Below are positions 26,354 to 35,773 of a stretch of DNA of 64,000 nucleotides, piece after piece; within the stretch, counting starts at the first letter, position 1; the number at the start of each line of letters is the position of its first letter. The translations under genes were made by a program, and so were the position numbers. Location of the stretch: the NCBI RefSeq assembly GCF_000353285.1, contig NZ_KB731324.1, positions 3,676,577 to 3,740,576 on the forward strand, in the 5' to 3' direction. The stretch comes from Leptolyngbya boryana PCC 6306. GTDB lineage: Bacteria; Cyanobacteriota; Cyanobacteriia; Leptolyngbyales; Leptolyngbyaceae. A model generated the notes under the pieces. The model saw nothing but the letters and a program-made list of their open reading frames with translations. It had not been told where the DNA came from and searched no databases.

Positions 26354-26965
26354 GTGCTAATGATTGGACTGCCAGGGAGCGGGAAATCGACTCTGGCAGA
26401 CTCTTTGTTGGCAGATGAATCGTTGCCTTCCGAATTGTTGTGCTCTCGCGAATGGAATTTGCAGGACACTCATACAAGAAGGTTAATCTCCACCGATGCT
26501 ATTCGCGCTCAACTGTTCGGAGATGAGGCGATTCAAGGCAGTTGGCTGAAAATCTGGCTCGAAGTGCGATCGCAGTTTCACCAAGCGGTCAGTGAGATCG
26601 CAGCCGACGAACTCGAATTTGCGCTCTACGATGCCACCAATGCTGTGCGGAAACAACGCCGAGCCGCGATCGCACTCGCACGAAAAGCTGGATTCACACA
26701 CATCACTGGAATTTGGGTCAATCCAACGATCGAGATTTGTCTAGAGCGAAATCGACTGCGATCGCGCCAAGTTCCAGAAGAAGTCATTCACCGCATGGCT
26801 CGCCGATTATACGGAGCACCACCATCCGTAGAAGAAGGATTAGATTGTTTGATTGAAACTGAAAGCCAGACTACTTCCCACCCCCTACTCCCCACTTTTT
26901 CTGATCCCGAAAGCAACTTTCCAAGTCATAATGAACAGAGCGTTAACTCACCGCACGCAACATAA
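26354..26965 (+). CDS. P-loop kinase-like protein (AAA_33 type)
   Basis: 203 residues with Walker A GLPGSGKST at the very N-terminus, the substrate-loop STDAIRAQLFG, YDATNAVRKQRR and a lid-like RNRLRSRQVPEEVI. This resembles the polynucleotide-kinase/zeta-like small-molecule or RNA kinases of the AAA_33 family; substrate unknown. The GTG start follows glgC by 13 bp. The C-terminal 35 residues are non-conserved and partly encoded by a CCCCTACTCCCCAC repeat that looks like an inserted heptamer repeat. It ends with TAATG overlapping the next gene. Confidence 0.8.
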   Translation: MLMIGLPGSGKSTLADSLLADESLPSELLCSREWNLQDTHTRRLISTDAIRAQLFGDEAIQGSWLKIWLEVRSQFHQAVSEIAADELEFALYDATNAVRKQRRAAIALARKAGFTHITGIWVNPTIEICLERNRLRSRQVPEEVIHRMARRLYGAPPSVEEGLDCLIETESQTTSHPLLPTFSDPESNFPSHNEQSVNSPHAT

Positions 26966-27264
26966 TGGACGCTTTTGAACCGACTCCGCCGACTTGGACA
27001 ACTTCGGCAGTGCATTCTTTCTCTTTTGCTTGTCCAACCTGTCATAAGTCTTCTAAGGAAGCGAATGGAGTTTGGATCAATCGTCGCGCTCCGGTATTCA
27101 CCGAAGACTATCGCAAAAAATGGCAGGAATTCTATCATTGCCAATGCGGTCAAGTTTGGTGGGCATGGAGTAGCGATCGCCCACCGAGCGAACTTGGAGA
27201 ACGCGAACGGGATGAACCTCGCCGCCGCCGTTTTGATTCGTTTAACCCTTTTGACGACTTCTAG
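26965..27264 (+). CDS. Conserved small zinc-ribbon-like protein, 99 aa
   Basis: Two CxxC/CxC-like pairs (CPTCHKS near 23 and YHCQCGQVWWAW near 58) suggest a zinc ribbon. The C-terminus is rich in Asp, Arg and Glu and ends FNPFDDF. Its start overlaps the kinase stop by one base, so the two are translationally coupled. The last 23 bases overlap the convergent permease gene. I know no function for this cyanobacterial family. Confidence 0.7.
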   Translation: MDAFEPTPPTWTTSAVHSFSFACPTCHKSSKEANGVWINRRAPVFTEDYRKKWQEFYHCQCGQVWWAWSSDRPPSELGERERDEPRRRRFDSFNPFDDF

Positions 27265-28147
27265 GCATTAAGCTTTTAATCTCACGTAATAACGGAATCG
27301 ATTGTCGAGTCGTCGATCGCGGTTGTGTGAGAACTCCATGTCGAGGACTCAATAGAAACGCCAGAAAAAACAATGCCGATGTGACCATCACGATCGCGGC
27401 TCCCGATGGCAAATTGTAGAAATAGCTCAAATACATGCCGCTGATACTGGAGAAAATCCCGATCGCGGCTCCAACGATCATGACGTGGTGCAATCGCTTG
27501 ACTAACAAATAGGCAGTTGCACCTGGAGTAATGAGCAACGATAAAACCAGAATGACACCTACAGCTTTCATGCTGGCAACGATCGTTAATGCAATCAAGA
27601 CCATCAAACCCAAATTCAGCAAATTGGTCGGAAGCCCTGCTGCTTGTGCGCCTAAGGCATCAAAAGTATAGAAAAGAAGTTCTTTATAAAAGAGCACCAC
27701 GATCGCTAAAATCACCGCAGCAATAATCGCAGTGTCTCGCACATCGCCTGTTGTCACACCCAAAATATTGCCAAATAGAAAATGATTCAAATCGATTTTG
27801 TTATCTTTTTGAATCACCGTAATTAACGTAATTCCAAGTGCAAAAAACGCACTGAAGACAATGCCCATGGCGGCATCTTCTTTAATCGGCGATCGCGTGC
27901 GAATCCAAGCAATAATCAAGGTACTGAGAACGCCTGCGATGAATGCGCCCACAAAAATATTGAATCCAAACAGAAATGCGATCGCGAGTCCTGGCAGAAC
28001 CGAGTGGCTAATTGCATCACCTAAGAGGGCTAAGCGTTGAACAATCAAATAGCTCCCGACGATCGCGCAAATCAACCCGACTAAGATGGCGATGATTAGG
28101 GATCGCTGCATGAATCCATATTGCAAAGGCTCAATGAGGGCTTCCAT
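27242..28147 (-). CDS. Manganese/zinc-type ABC transporter permease
   Basis: 301-residue ABC-3 permease (ZnuB/MntB/PsaC family) with about eight transmembrane helices. The family segments GDAISHSVLPGLAIAFLFG near the N-terminus and GVILVLSLLITPGATAYLL are clear. With the ATPase at 28316 it would import Mn, Zn or Fe. The substrate-binding protein is not in this window, so the metal cannot be assigned. Confidence 0.88.
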   Translation of the reverse strand: MEALIEPLQYGFMQRSLIIAILVGLICAIVGSYLIVQRLALLGDAISHSVLPGLAIAFLFGFNIFVGAFIAGVLSTLIIAWIRTRSPIKEDAAMGIVFSAFFALGITLITVIQKDNKIDLNHFLFGNILGVTTGDVRDTAIIAAVILAIVVLFYKELLFYTFDALGAQAAGLPTNLLNLGLMVLIALTIVASMKAVGVILVLSLLITPGATAYLLVKRLHHVMIVGAAIGIFSSISGMYLSYFYNLPSGAAIVMVTSALFFLAFLLSPRHGVLTQPRSTTRQSIPLLREIKSLMPRSRQKG

Positions 28148-28315
28148 AGTTCGATGGTGGATGAAATGACTCTGAATGTTTGCCTAGCGAATAGAACTCA
28201 CAGCGACGACAAAGTTCGCCTGACGTAGACTACCCGCCATGCTTGTAATCCACCCTATGCGAGTTTTGTCTGGATTACCATGAATTAAATCGCTGAGTGA
28301 ATCGAATTCACGATC

Positions 28316-29134
28316 CTAAGCAGCATCCGAGAAGAATACAACCTTGCCACCATAAGCCTGCTGCAAATTCTCTTGAGTCAAGACTTTCTGCCGAGATCCA
28401 CTTGCAACCAGCGATTTATTCAGCAAAATCAGCTCATCAAAATTGACGATCGATTCACCCAAATCGTGATTCACCACCAGCACCAATTTATTCTCGCGCG
28501 TCAACTCCTTAAACACATCGAACATAATTGTCTGGGTTTTCTGATCAATTCCGACAAACGGTTCATCAAAGCAAAATACATCCGCTTGCTGTGCCAATGC
28601 CCGCGCCAAAAAGACTCGTTGTTGCTGCCCACCGGACAAATCCGAGATTGCGCGATCGCGAAACTCCATCATTCCCACCCGCTCTAAAGCCTGGGTTGCT
28701 AACCTGCGACTGATCGAAGAATATCGCTGAAACCAGCCCGTTTTCTTCGTCCGCCCCATCATTACAACATCCCAAACGGTGACAGGATACGACCAATCAA
28801 TCTGCGATCGCTGCGGCACATACGCGACTCGATCCAACTGATCCACCAGCGCTTTTCCTTCGTACTGCACCGCACCGCTCACCGCCGGAATCAATCCGAG
28901 CATTGCTTTAATGAGCGTACTTTTTCCGGCTCCATTCGGCCCGAAAATTCCTACCAACCGACCGGATTGAAGCGAGACGCTAACATCCGTCAGTGCCTCG
29001 ATCGCTCGATATTTCACGCTGAGATTTTCGACTGTCAGATTTGGCGAAATATCCAGCGCTTGAGTATGGACAGTCAATCGGGGATAAGAATTCTCAAAGA
29101 ATGGAGTCGATTGCATATCAGTGTCCTTGGTCAA
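28316..29134 (-). CDS. Manganese/zinc-type ABC transporter ATP-binding protein
   Basis: 272-residue ATPase: Walker A GPNGAGKST, Q-loop VPQRSQIDW, which is typical of metal importers, signature LSGGQQQRV and Walker B VFCFDEPFVGID. It precedes the permease by 168 bp on the same strand. An alternative start is the Met seven codons in. The Q-loop context favours Mn/Zn/Fe rather than other substrates. Confidence 0.9.
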   Translation of the reverse strand: MTKDTDMQSTPFFENSYPRLTVHTQALDISPNLTVENLSVKYRAIEALTDVSVSLQSGRLVGIFGPNGAGKSTLIKAMLGLIPAVSGAVQYEGKALVDQLDRVAYVPQRSQIDWSYPVTVWDVVMMGRTKKTGWFQRYSSISRRLATQALERVGMMEFRDRAISDLSGGQQQRVFLARALAQQADVFCFDEPFVGIDQKTQTIMFDVFKELTRENKLVLVVNHDLGESIVNFDELILLNKSLVASGSRQKVLTQENLQQAYGGKVVFFSDAA

Positions 29135-29322
29135 TAATGAAAGAATAATGAAAAGTTTGAATACTCTAAAGTATGACAGAAAATGAAAGAAAAATGAAAA
29201 TCTCTTAGTTCCCTAGTTTAGGCAAAGTCAAATTGAGTTGAATCAGCTTTATGGAAGACAATCGCAATCTCATCCCCTCGCCCTTATGATGGAATCTTGC
29301 GTTTGTTTCGGAATCCCAAGTC

Positions 29323-30429
29323 TTGAATCAATTCTCTTACCAGTGCCAAGCTCGTTGCACTCATACCCACGCCCGCGCTGGAGTCTTCCATACTCCTCAC
29401 GGCATTGTCGAAACGCCTCGCTTCATGCCCGTCGGCACACTCGCCAATGTCAAAACCATTACGCCTGATCAACTCGAAGCCACAGGCGCACAGATGGTTT
29501 TGTCGAATACGTATCATCTGCATTTGCAGCCCGGAGAAGACATCGTAGAGCGAGCCGGAGGCGTACATCGATTTATGGGTTGGTCGAAGCCAATGCTGAC
29601 CGATTCAGGCGGCTTCCAGGTCTTTAGCTTAAGTGAGATGCGATCGATTACGGACGAAGGGGTCACGTTCCGCTCTCCTCGCGATGGGCAAATGATCAAA
29701 ATTACGCCAGAGAAATCGATTCAAATTCAAAACGCTCTGGGTGCAGATGTGATCATGGCATTCGATGAATGTCCTCCACCGGGAGTGGGACGAGAAGCGA
29801 CTGAGAAAGCAACTTCTCGAACCTACGATTGGCTAAAACGCTGTATTGAGGCACATGGGAGATCAGATCAAGCTTTATTTGGGATTGTGCAAGGGGGAGA
29901 ATTCCTAGATCTCAGAGCCGAAGCCGTTCGACAATTGGCAGATTTAGATTTGCCAGGATATGCGATCGGAGGTGTCAGTGTTGGTGAAGCACCTGAGATT
30001 ATCGATCGCGTTGTTCAAGCCACAACTCCTTTACTTCCCGACAATAAACCTCGCTATTTAATGGGTGTGGGAACCTATCGCGAAATCGCACGTGCGATCG
30101 CGGCTGGCATGGATTTATTCGATTGTGTGATTCCAACTCGACTGGCACGACATGGAGCGGCATTAGTCCAAGGAGATCGCTGGAATTTGAAAAATGCGAA
30201 GTTCCGAGAGGACTTTCAGCCGATCGATGAAACTTGCCCGTGTTACACCTGCCAGAATTTCAGTCGGGCATATATCAGCCATTTGCTGCGGTCACAAGAA
30301 CTGCTGGCTTACACCCTAATTTCGATTCACAATATTACTGAACTGATCCGATTCACCACCCAAATTCGGGCGGCGATTTTCAACGGCACGTTTCACACCG
30401 AATTCGCAAAATGGCTTACTCCTCTCTAG
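29323..30429 (+). CDS. tgt: tRNA-guanine transglycosylase
   Basis: A 368-residue enzyme exchanging G34 for preQ1 in tRNAs with GUN anticodons. The catalytic Asp motif [10 protein letters not shown], the nucleophile segment FDCVIPTR and the zinc site CPCYTC with a following His are intact. Start is TTG at 29323, placing [10 protein letters not shown] at the family N-terminus. psbK lies two genes downstream. Confidence 0.96.
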   Translation: MNQFSYQCQARCTHTHARAGVFHTPHGIVETPRFMPVGTLANVKTITPDQLEATGAQMVLSNTYHLHLQPGEDIVERAGGVHRFMGWSKPMLTDSGGFQVFSLSEMRSITDEGVTFRSPRDGQMIKITPEKSIQIQNALGADVIMAFDECPPPGVGREATEKATSRTYDWLKRCIEAHGRSDQALFGIVQGGEFLDLRAEAVRQLADLDLPGYAIGGVSVGEAPEIIDRVVQATTPLLPDNKPRYLMGVGTYREIARAIAAGMDLFDCVIPTRLARHGAALVQGDRWNLKNAKFREDFQPIDETCPCYTCQNFSRAYISHLLRSQELLAYTLISIHNITELIRFTTQIRAAIFNGTFHTEFAKWLTPL

Positions 30430-30441
30430 GGCATCAGCACT

Positions 30442-30873
30442 ATGGAACTCTACGATCGCGACTTCTTCCAATGGACACAGCAGCAAGCTGACTCCTTGAA
30501 AAAAGGGCGTTGGGCAGAATTAGATATCGAAAATTTGATCGAGGAATTAGAAGCTTTGGGACGCAGTGAACAACGAGAGCTTGGCAGCTACTTGCAGGTT
30601 CTCATTTTGCATTTGCTCAAATATCAATATCAACCAGAACGAAGAACCAAAAGCTGGGAAACGACGATCATCAATTGCCGAGATCACATCCAAGATTGTC
30701 TAGAGGATACGCCTAGTTTGAGGCGGTTTCTTGAAGATCCAAGCTGGATTGAGAAGTACTATCGACGAGGATGCAGAGAAGCTGTGAAGGAAACCCGCTT
30801 ACCCAGTGCAACCTTTCCTCCTGAATGTCCTTACTCGATCGCAGAAATTCTTGATCCCAACTTTCTGCCTTAA
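30442..30873 (+). CDS. DUF29 family protein
   Basis: 143-residue helical protein with the DUF29 pattern LYDRDFFQWTQQQADSLKKG, then LIEELEALGRSEQRELGSYL and LLKYQYQPERR. The family is abundant in cyanobacteria, often near toxin or nuclease genes, with no established function. It starts 12 bp after tgt and may be read from the same transcript. Confidence 0.88.
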   Translation: MELYDRDFFQWTQQQADSLKKGRWAELDIENLIEELEALGRSEQRELGSYLQVLILHLLKYQYQPERRTKSWETTIINCRDHIQDCLEDTPSLRRFLEDPSWIEKYYRRGCREAVKETRLPSATFPPECPYSIAEILDPNFLP

Positions 30874-30941
30874 AGACGACCCTCGAATCATGTTAAAATC
30901 CGTATCAATTATGAGTCCTGTGTTGGAGAGGTCATCGAGTC

Positions 30942-31079
30942 ATGGAAGCAGCAATGCTACTTGCAAAATTGCCCGAAGCTTATTCGATTTTTGATCCGCT
31001 GGTTGATATCTTGCCTGTAATCCCTGTTTTCTTTCTGTTGCTGGCATTTGTATGGCAAGCAGCCGTCGGTTTCAAATAA
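30942..31079 (+). CDS. psbK: Photosystem II protein PsbK
   Basis: 45-residue precursor of the small PSII subunit K. The mature form begins after a short presequence at [20 protein letters not shown], followed by one transmembrane helix ([16 protein letters not shown]). These residues are nearly invariant in cyanobacteria and plastids. GGAGAGG lies upstream of the ATG. It helps assemble and stabilise PSII with CP43. A strong terminator follows the stop. Confidence 0.96.
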   Translation: MEAAMLLAKLPEAYSIFDPLVDILPVIPVFFLLLAFVWQAAVGFK

Positions 31080-31098
31080 GTTAATCGATCAAAACGAT

Positions 31099-31134
31099 AA
31101 AAAAAAGAGGGGTCAACACTGCCCCCTTTTTTTG
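31099..31134 (+). terminator. Rho-independent terminator after psbK
   Basis: AAAAAAGAGGGG (about 31101-31112) pairs with CCCCCTTTTTTT (31122-31133) in a hairpin with a T-run, directly downstream of psbK. Confidence 0.85.
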
Positions 31135-31161
31135 TTGTACGATGCTCGACCTTTGTTGCAT

Positions 31162-31713
31162 TTATTTCCGACCGCCGATCGATTTTTGAAATGCCGGACG
31201 TGCTGTGATTCGCTGCATATAGCTCACCACATTCGGATATTCACTCAAATCCAGTTTTAACATCAACGGAATATAAGCAAGCAAGGAACCAACTGCCACG
31301 TCTGAAACCGTAAACTGATCGCCTGCAATAAATTTACGCTTGCCAAAAATTTCATCGAGAGGCTGCATCAGTCGCGGCATTTCTCGCTCTCGATTCGTCT
31401 CTACGAAGATCCCAGGGCCCAACGTGGCATTGGCAAACAGCACCCATTGAGCCGCAATTGCACGCTGATTAACATCCGCATTGTCATAGCGATCGAGCAA
31501 ATAGAGCAAGATCGCACCCGACTCCCAAAGTTTCAGATCCCCATCCACGATCGCAGGAACCTTGCCGAATGGATTGATCTCGCAGAATTCAGGCTGCCGA
31601 TGTTCCCCAGTTTGCATATCAAGCAGGTCAAACTCATAAGGGATCTCTAATTCTTCGAGATACCACTGCACAATCGATGCTCGACTGCGCGCACCCCCAA
31701 ACAGTTTCAACAT
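31162..31713 (-). CDS. Glutathione S-transferase
   Basis: 183-residue GST with an N-terminal thioredoxin-like domain (LKLFGGARSRASIVQWYLEEL, the G-site segment NPFGKVPAIVDGD and ESGAILLYL) and a helical C-terminal domain with the folding motif FTVSDVAVGSLL. It conjugates glutathione to electrophiles or acts as a peroxidase; the exact substrate is unknown. Confidence 0.92.
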   Translation of the reverse strand: MLKLFGGARSRASIVQWYLEELEIPYEFDLLDMQTGEHRQPEFCEINPFGKVPAIVDGDLKLWESGAILLYLLDRYDNADVNQRAIAAQWVLFANATLGPGIFVETNREREMPRLMQPLDEIFGKRKFIAGDQFTVSDVAVGSLLAYIPLMLKLDLSEYPNVVSYMQRITARPAFQKSIGGRK

Positions 31714-31721
31714 AAAATTTT

Positions 31722-32186
31722 CTACAGAACCTTGTGCGTATATTCGTGTTGTTTCACATTATCCTCAGTCTTCACAATTCGCTGAGAATTTAACACTCGT
31801 TTCCGCTCGGTTGAGAAATTGAAATCCTCGCGTGTTGTACCTGTTGGAATGTGAGATTGAGCAATCGATCGCGCTTTATAGGTTCGAGCCGATGCCGTAG
31901 CGCGGAAAACAAAATCATCACAGAATTGCGCGTCTGATGGAAAACACTCTGGGAGATGTAACGCTTCACCCGGGATCACAGAGCCGAGCGTCGTCGCAGT
32001 TGCAACTTTATAAGAAGTTGGGATGCCTTTGACGATCGCTTCTAATGCCGCAGAAGGAATTGGCTCAACCACATTCACTTCATGGACCCCATCATCGTCT
32101 TTGATAAAGCAAGTCGCCAACCCAACGACGAGATAATCATCGCTAGCAAGATCAGTTGTGTGAGGATAGCAAATCGTTGTCGTCAT
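31722..32186 (-). CDS. Conserved hypothetical cyanobacterial protein, 154 aa
   Basis: Starts MTTTICYPHTTDLASDDYL; a longer frame runs to 32246, but the additional residues look unconserved and have no ribosome-binding site. The central part (EPIPSAALEAIVKGIPTSYK) resembles proteins found in many cyanobacteria without a named domain. No signal peptide or membrane helix. It ends only nine bases before the GST start, so the two may be co-expressed. Confidence 0.7.
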   Translation of the reverse strand: MTTTICYPHTTDLASDDYLVVGLATCFIKDDDGVHEVNVVEPIPSAALEAIVKGIPTSYKVATATTLGSVIPGEALHLPECFPSDAQFCDDFVFRATASARTYKARSIAQSHIPTGTTREDFNFSTERKRVLNSQRIVKTEDNVKQHEYTHKVL

Positions 32187-32278
32187 AATTTTTGCATTTG
32201 AAGAGATATGCATTGAATGCGATCGTATCAAGTGCCTAGAACGCAAGTTTCAGAATGACTCAATTCTTAATCTGAATA

Positions 32279-32307
32279 AAAAAGGATCGTCTTAAACGAT
32301 CCTTTTT
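32279..32307 (-). terminator. Terminator of the ctp gene
   Basis: AAAGGATCG (32281-32289) pairs with CGATCCTTT (32297-32305) with T-runs on both sides. It lies 20 bp past the ctp stop. Confidence 0.85.
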
Positions 32308-32326
32308 CAAACTTGATCAAGTTCGC

Positions 32327-33646
32327 CTATTCACGATTGGCTGGCGCGGATTGCGAGGCTTGTTGTGCATTCGGTTTCAGCAGTGCCGTCCGTTGCAGCG
32401 TATTCAACGCTTGAGCGTACTGCGGATCTTGAATCGTTCCAATCAGTTTCGGATTGGTTGCCAAGAATTTCTGCTGAGCATCAGACAAATCAACCTTCAC
32501 ATCGGGTGAAATTCCCTTGTGGCTAATGTCTGTTCCGTTGGGCGTGTAGTAATGCGCGATCGTCACCGCCAGTCCCGATCCGTCAGACAGCGAATGCACC
32601 GATTGCACTAATGCCTTTCCAAAGGTCTGACTGCCAATCACCATTGCCCGCTTATTGTCTTTCAGCGCGCCTGTGAGAATCTCGCTCGAGCTTGCCGATC
32701 GACCATCGACCAAGACCACTAGCGGCAACTTCGTCAATTGTCTACCCGTCGCATAAGCCGTATCACTGCCGCCTTGACGATTCACCGTCTTGACGATCGC
32801 TCCTTTATCTAACCACATGCGGCTGATATCAATACTGGCTTGCAACAGCCCGCCTGGATTGCCGCGTAAATCAAGCACAAAGGCATCCACTTTCTGATCG
32901 CTCAATTTCTTGATCGCTCGCTCCATTTGTTCAGCAGCATGGCTGCTAAATTCAGCGAGGCGAATGTAGCCAATCTTGTTTTTGCCTTCTTGCCGGACAT
33001 CTGCACGAACGGTTTGCAGTTCGATGCGTGCACGGGTCAGGGGTAGATTAAAGGCAGTCGCTCCATCTCGCCCGACTTGGAGCGTCACTTTTGTTCCGAC
33101 TTCCCCTCGAATCAAATTGGATGCGTCTTCAACCGTCATGCCTTTGGTCGATTTGCCGTTGATCGCCAAAATGCGATCGCCTGACTTGATCCCCGCTCTT
33201 ATCGCTGGAGAATTTTCTAACGGCTCAACCACAGTCAACACTTTAGTTTTTTCATTCTGCTCCAAGCGAATCCCAACCCCTGACAGTTCTCCAGACGTTT
33301 GACTACTCAATGCCTCAAACTGCTTTTGATCCATAAAGCGGGTATAGGGATCATCGAGTTTTTTCAGAGCATCTCGAAGCGCTGTATATGCCTGCTGACG
33401 AGAGCTATAGTCTCGACTCAAAAGAGATTGCCGGACAGCACGCCAGTCATTTTTGTTAAACGTACCGTCTACATATTCGCGGTTCACAATCTGCCAAGCT
33501 TCGTCCAAAACAGATTTGGGGCTGTCTTGAAGTGCTGCCCGAACCGAGCGATCAGATCCAAATACGGATACAGCAGCTGTAGCTGCAACGACACCACTAC
33601 AGAGAGCGACTTGAAGCAGCGATACACGGCGAGTGGGTTGGTTCAT
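32327..33646 (-). CDS. Carboxyl-terminal processing protease (S41 family)
   Basis: 439 residues: N-terminal signal/anchor (8-36), PDZ domain (about 118-200) and S41 catalytic domain with Ser319 in GRSASSSEIL and Lys344 in FGKALVQS. Ctp enzymes in the thylakoid lumen or periplasm trim C-termini; CtpA matures the D1 protein of PSII, while CtpB/CtpC paralogs have other targets. Which paralog this is cannot be fixed by eye, though the AALQDSPKSVLDEAWQIV start fits the CtpB/CtpA group. Confidence 0.92.
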   Translation of the reverse strand: MNQPTRRVSLLQVALCSGVVAATAAVSVFGSDRSVRAALQDSPKSVLDEAWQIVNREYVDGTFNKNDWRAVRQSLLSRDYSSRQQAYTALRDALKKLDDPYTRFMDQKQFEALSSQTSGELSGVGIRLEQNEKTKVLTVVEPLENSPAIRAGIKSGDRILAINGKSTKGMTVEDASNLIRGEVGTKVTLQVGRDGATAFNLPLTRARIELQTVRADVRQEGKNKIGYIRLAEFSSHAAEQMERAIKKLSDQKVDAFVLDLRGNPGGLLQASIDISRMWLDKGAIVKTVNRQGGSDTAYATGRQLTKLPLVVLVDGRSASSSEILTGALKDNKRAMVIGSQTFGKALVQSVHSLSDGSGLAVTIAHYYTPNGTDISHKGISPDVKVDLSDAQQKFLATNPKLIGTIQDPQYAQALNTLQRTALLKPNAQQASQSAPANRE

Positions 33647-33977
33647 TGAGTATTGAGGAGGCGAGAAGTGGACAGTTAATAATTTACACCGGTCACTTAG
33701 GGTGACATTGGTCGAATTCGATCAACGAAATTTAATTAAGTTCAGGATTCAGGTGAAGAGTGGGGATCAGAATTACCCCAAAGACTAGATACAACGTATA
33801 CGGAGCAATTCCGGTCAGTCTGACAGTTTTAGGACAGTTAATTAAGTGTCTCTGAGTTGAAAACGTGCCTTAATATGGCTCAGACAAGGTAACGATGAAT
33901 GCAATCTTTATGACAATCTAACGGAATTTGGGCAAATTGTTGTAAGAATTTCTTGCGAGTTTTGTAAACCTTTCTTA
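33647..33977. other. Divergent promoter region, 331 bp
   Basis: Lies between the divergent ctp gene and the anchored protein at 33978. No ORF, RNA or clear repeat was seen. It should hold promoters for both genes. Confidence 0.4.
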
Positions 33978-34817
33978 ATGAGGTTCTCTGTTGTGGTGTT
34001 AAGCGTGCGTCAAACTTGGAAGTCTTGTAGCGGGATCATTGCCCATGTGACGATCGCAGCAGTCGCGATCGCGGGAGTGATAACAATTCAGTACGATCGA
34101 CTCAAACAACCTTCGATTACGTTAGAAACGCCTGAGCAAGCAGAGCACCAGGAACGAGTCCGCCTCACTTTGCTCAGCAAAATGCCAAGTTTTGGGTTTG
34201 ATAATATGGTGGCGAACTGGACATTCCTCAATTTTGTTCAGTATTACGGCGATGCACCTGCTCGGAAAGTCACTGGATTCTCGCTTGCTCCCCAGTATTT
34301 TGATATCGTGACGCGTCACGATCCTCGTTTTGTCGATAGCTACTTGTTTGTTTCTGGCAGCATTTCGCATCAATTGGGTCAGCCAGAATTAGCGCTGAAA
34401 TTGATGAAGCGAGGAACCGATGCGCTTACGCCTCAAATGCATCCCAAGGCTTTCTCAGTCTGGCGATTTGCGGGGTTAGATCAAATTTTATTGCTTGGGG
34501 ATCTGCCAGGAGCAGCAAAATCGTTTGAAATGACTGCGAAATGGGCAGCGGAAAGCGAAGATTACAAGCAGTTTGCACCGAACTTCCAGGAGACTGCCAA
34601 TTTTCTCAAAACCAAGCCCAATATTGAAGCAGTGCAGTTTCAAGCTTGGCAAGTGGTTTATCAGGATGCCCTTGAAGTTGGGGATCAGCAATCGGTCGAT
34701 CGCGCCAGACGCGAACTTTTAAAACTCGGTGCAATTGAGCGAAAAAACGAGCAAGGCGAGACGGTGTTTATCATGCCAACCGCGTTGCAGGAGAAAGCGC
34801 CGCCTCGTCAAAGGTGA
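33978..34817 (+). CDS. Membrane-anchored TPR-like protein, 279 aa
   Basis: One N-terminal transmembrane helix (20-37), then a soluble helical domain with TPR-like pairs (FVDSYLFVSGSISHQLGQPELALKL, then WRFAGLDQILLLGDLPGAAKSF). Similar single-anchor proteins are conserved in cyanobacteria with unknown function. The conserved core (MVANWTFLNFVQYYGD) precedes the repeats. Likely faces the periplasm or lumen. Confidence 0.75.
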   Translation: MRFSVVVLSVRQTWKSCSGIIAHVTIAAVAIAGVITIQYDRLKQPSITLETPEQAEHQERVRLTLLSKMPSFGFDNMVANWTFLNFVQYYGDAPARKVTGFSLAPQYFDIVTRHDPRFVDSYLFVSGSISHQLGQPELALKLMKRGTDALTPQMHPKAFSVWRFAGLDQILLLGDLPGAAKSFEMTAKWAAESEDYKQFAPNFQETANFLKTKPNIEAVQFQAWQVVYQDALEVGDQQSVDRARRELLKLGAIERKNEQGETVFIMPTALQEKAPPRQR

Positions 34818-34890
34818 CGCTTTAGACAGAGCTGAGGCAACGGCAACAATTCGAGTGGTGCAATCTGCATTGTTGCCTCGAATGAACAGC

Positions 34891-35754
34891 TTAAAGAATC
34901 AACTGATCAATCATGCGATTCGCTTGTGATTCGTAGCCGCCTCCAAACAAATTAAAATGATTCAGAATGTGATACAGGTTATAGAGTTTTTTTCGCTGGT
35001 GATAGCCTGCATCGATCGCAAAAATTTCGTCATATCCTCGATAAAATTCGGCAGGAAAGCCCCCAAACAGTTCGGTCATTGCCAAATCCACTTCTCGATC
35101 GCCCCAATAGGTTGCTGGATCAAAAATGACAGGCTCCCCAGATTGGGTTACTGCTGCATTTCCTGACCACAAATCTCCATGCACGATCGACGGTTTTGGG
35201 GTGTGATCTGCAAGTAATTCTGGAATCTGTTCGAGGAGGCGATCGCCATTGCGAAATCGTCCGCCGTTTTGATGTCCTAATTCAAGCTGATACCCAATTC
35301 GATATTGGGTGAAAAAGTCCACCCAACTCGATGTCCAAGGATTTTTCTGAGGAGTCGAGCCGATCGTATTATCGCGCTCCCACCCAAACGCGGTCGATTT
35401 TTGAAATTGATGCATTCGAGCCAGATTGCGCCCCAATTCTGCCCAAGCTTGAGAACTCCCGCGACCGAGTTCCAGCCACTCCAAGACAATATAGGCAGAA
35501 TTTCCAGCAACCCCAACGCACATGGGCTTCGGAACGCGAATGGCTTGCGCTTCTGCCATCTGTTTGAGTCCGAGCGCTTCGGCTGTAAACATTTCCAGTT
35601 GATCAGCCTGATTGAGCTTAACGAAGAAGGTGAGATTGCCATCGCTCACCTGATAGCCCTGATTGATGCAACCTCCACCCACAGAACGTCGATCGCGACT
35701 TTCAAACGGGTGGGAAATTGCTTGACTAATCTGAGCATCGATCTGCGTCCACAT
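34891..35754 (-). CDS. Fructosamine/ketosamine-3-kinase family protein
   Basis: 287-residue aminoglycoside-kinase-like enzyme. The catalytic motif HGDLWSGNAAV and DPATYWGDREVDLAMTELFGG are hallmarks of fructosamine-3-kinase, which phosphorylates ketoamines on glycated proteins so that they decompose. N-terminal GGCINQGYQV is the nucleotide loop. Normal length. Confidence 0.92.
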   Translation of the reverse strand: MWTQIDAQISQAISHPFESRDRRSVGGGCINQGYQVSDGNLTFFVKLNQADQLEMFTAEALGLKQMAEAQAIRVPKPMCVGVAGNSAYIVLEWLELGRGSSQAWAELGRNLARMHQFQKSTAFGWERDNTIGSTPQKNPWTSSWVDFFTQYRIGYQLELGHQNGGRFRNGDRLLEQIPELLADHTPKPSIVHGDLWSGNAAVTQSGEPVIFDPATYWGDREVDLAMTELFGGFPAEFYRGYDEIFAIDAGYHQRKKLYNLYHILNHFNLFGGGYESQANRMIDQLIL

Positions 35755-35773
35755 AAGTCTATATTTCTCAGGT

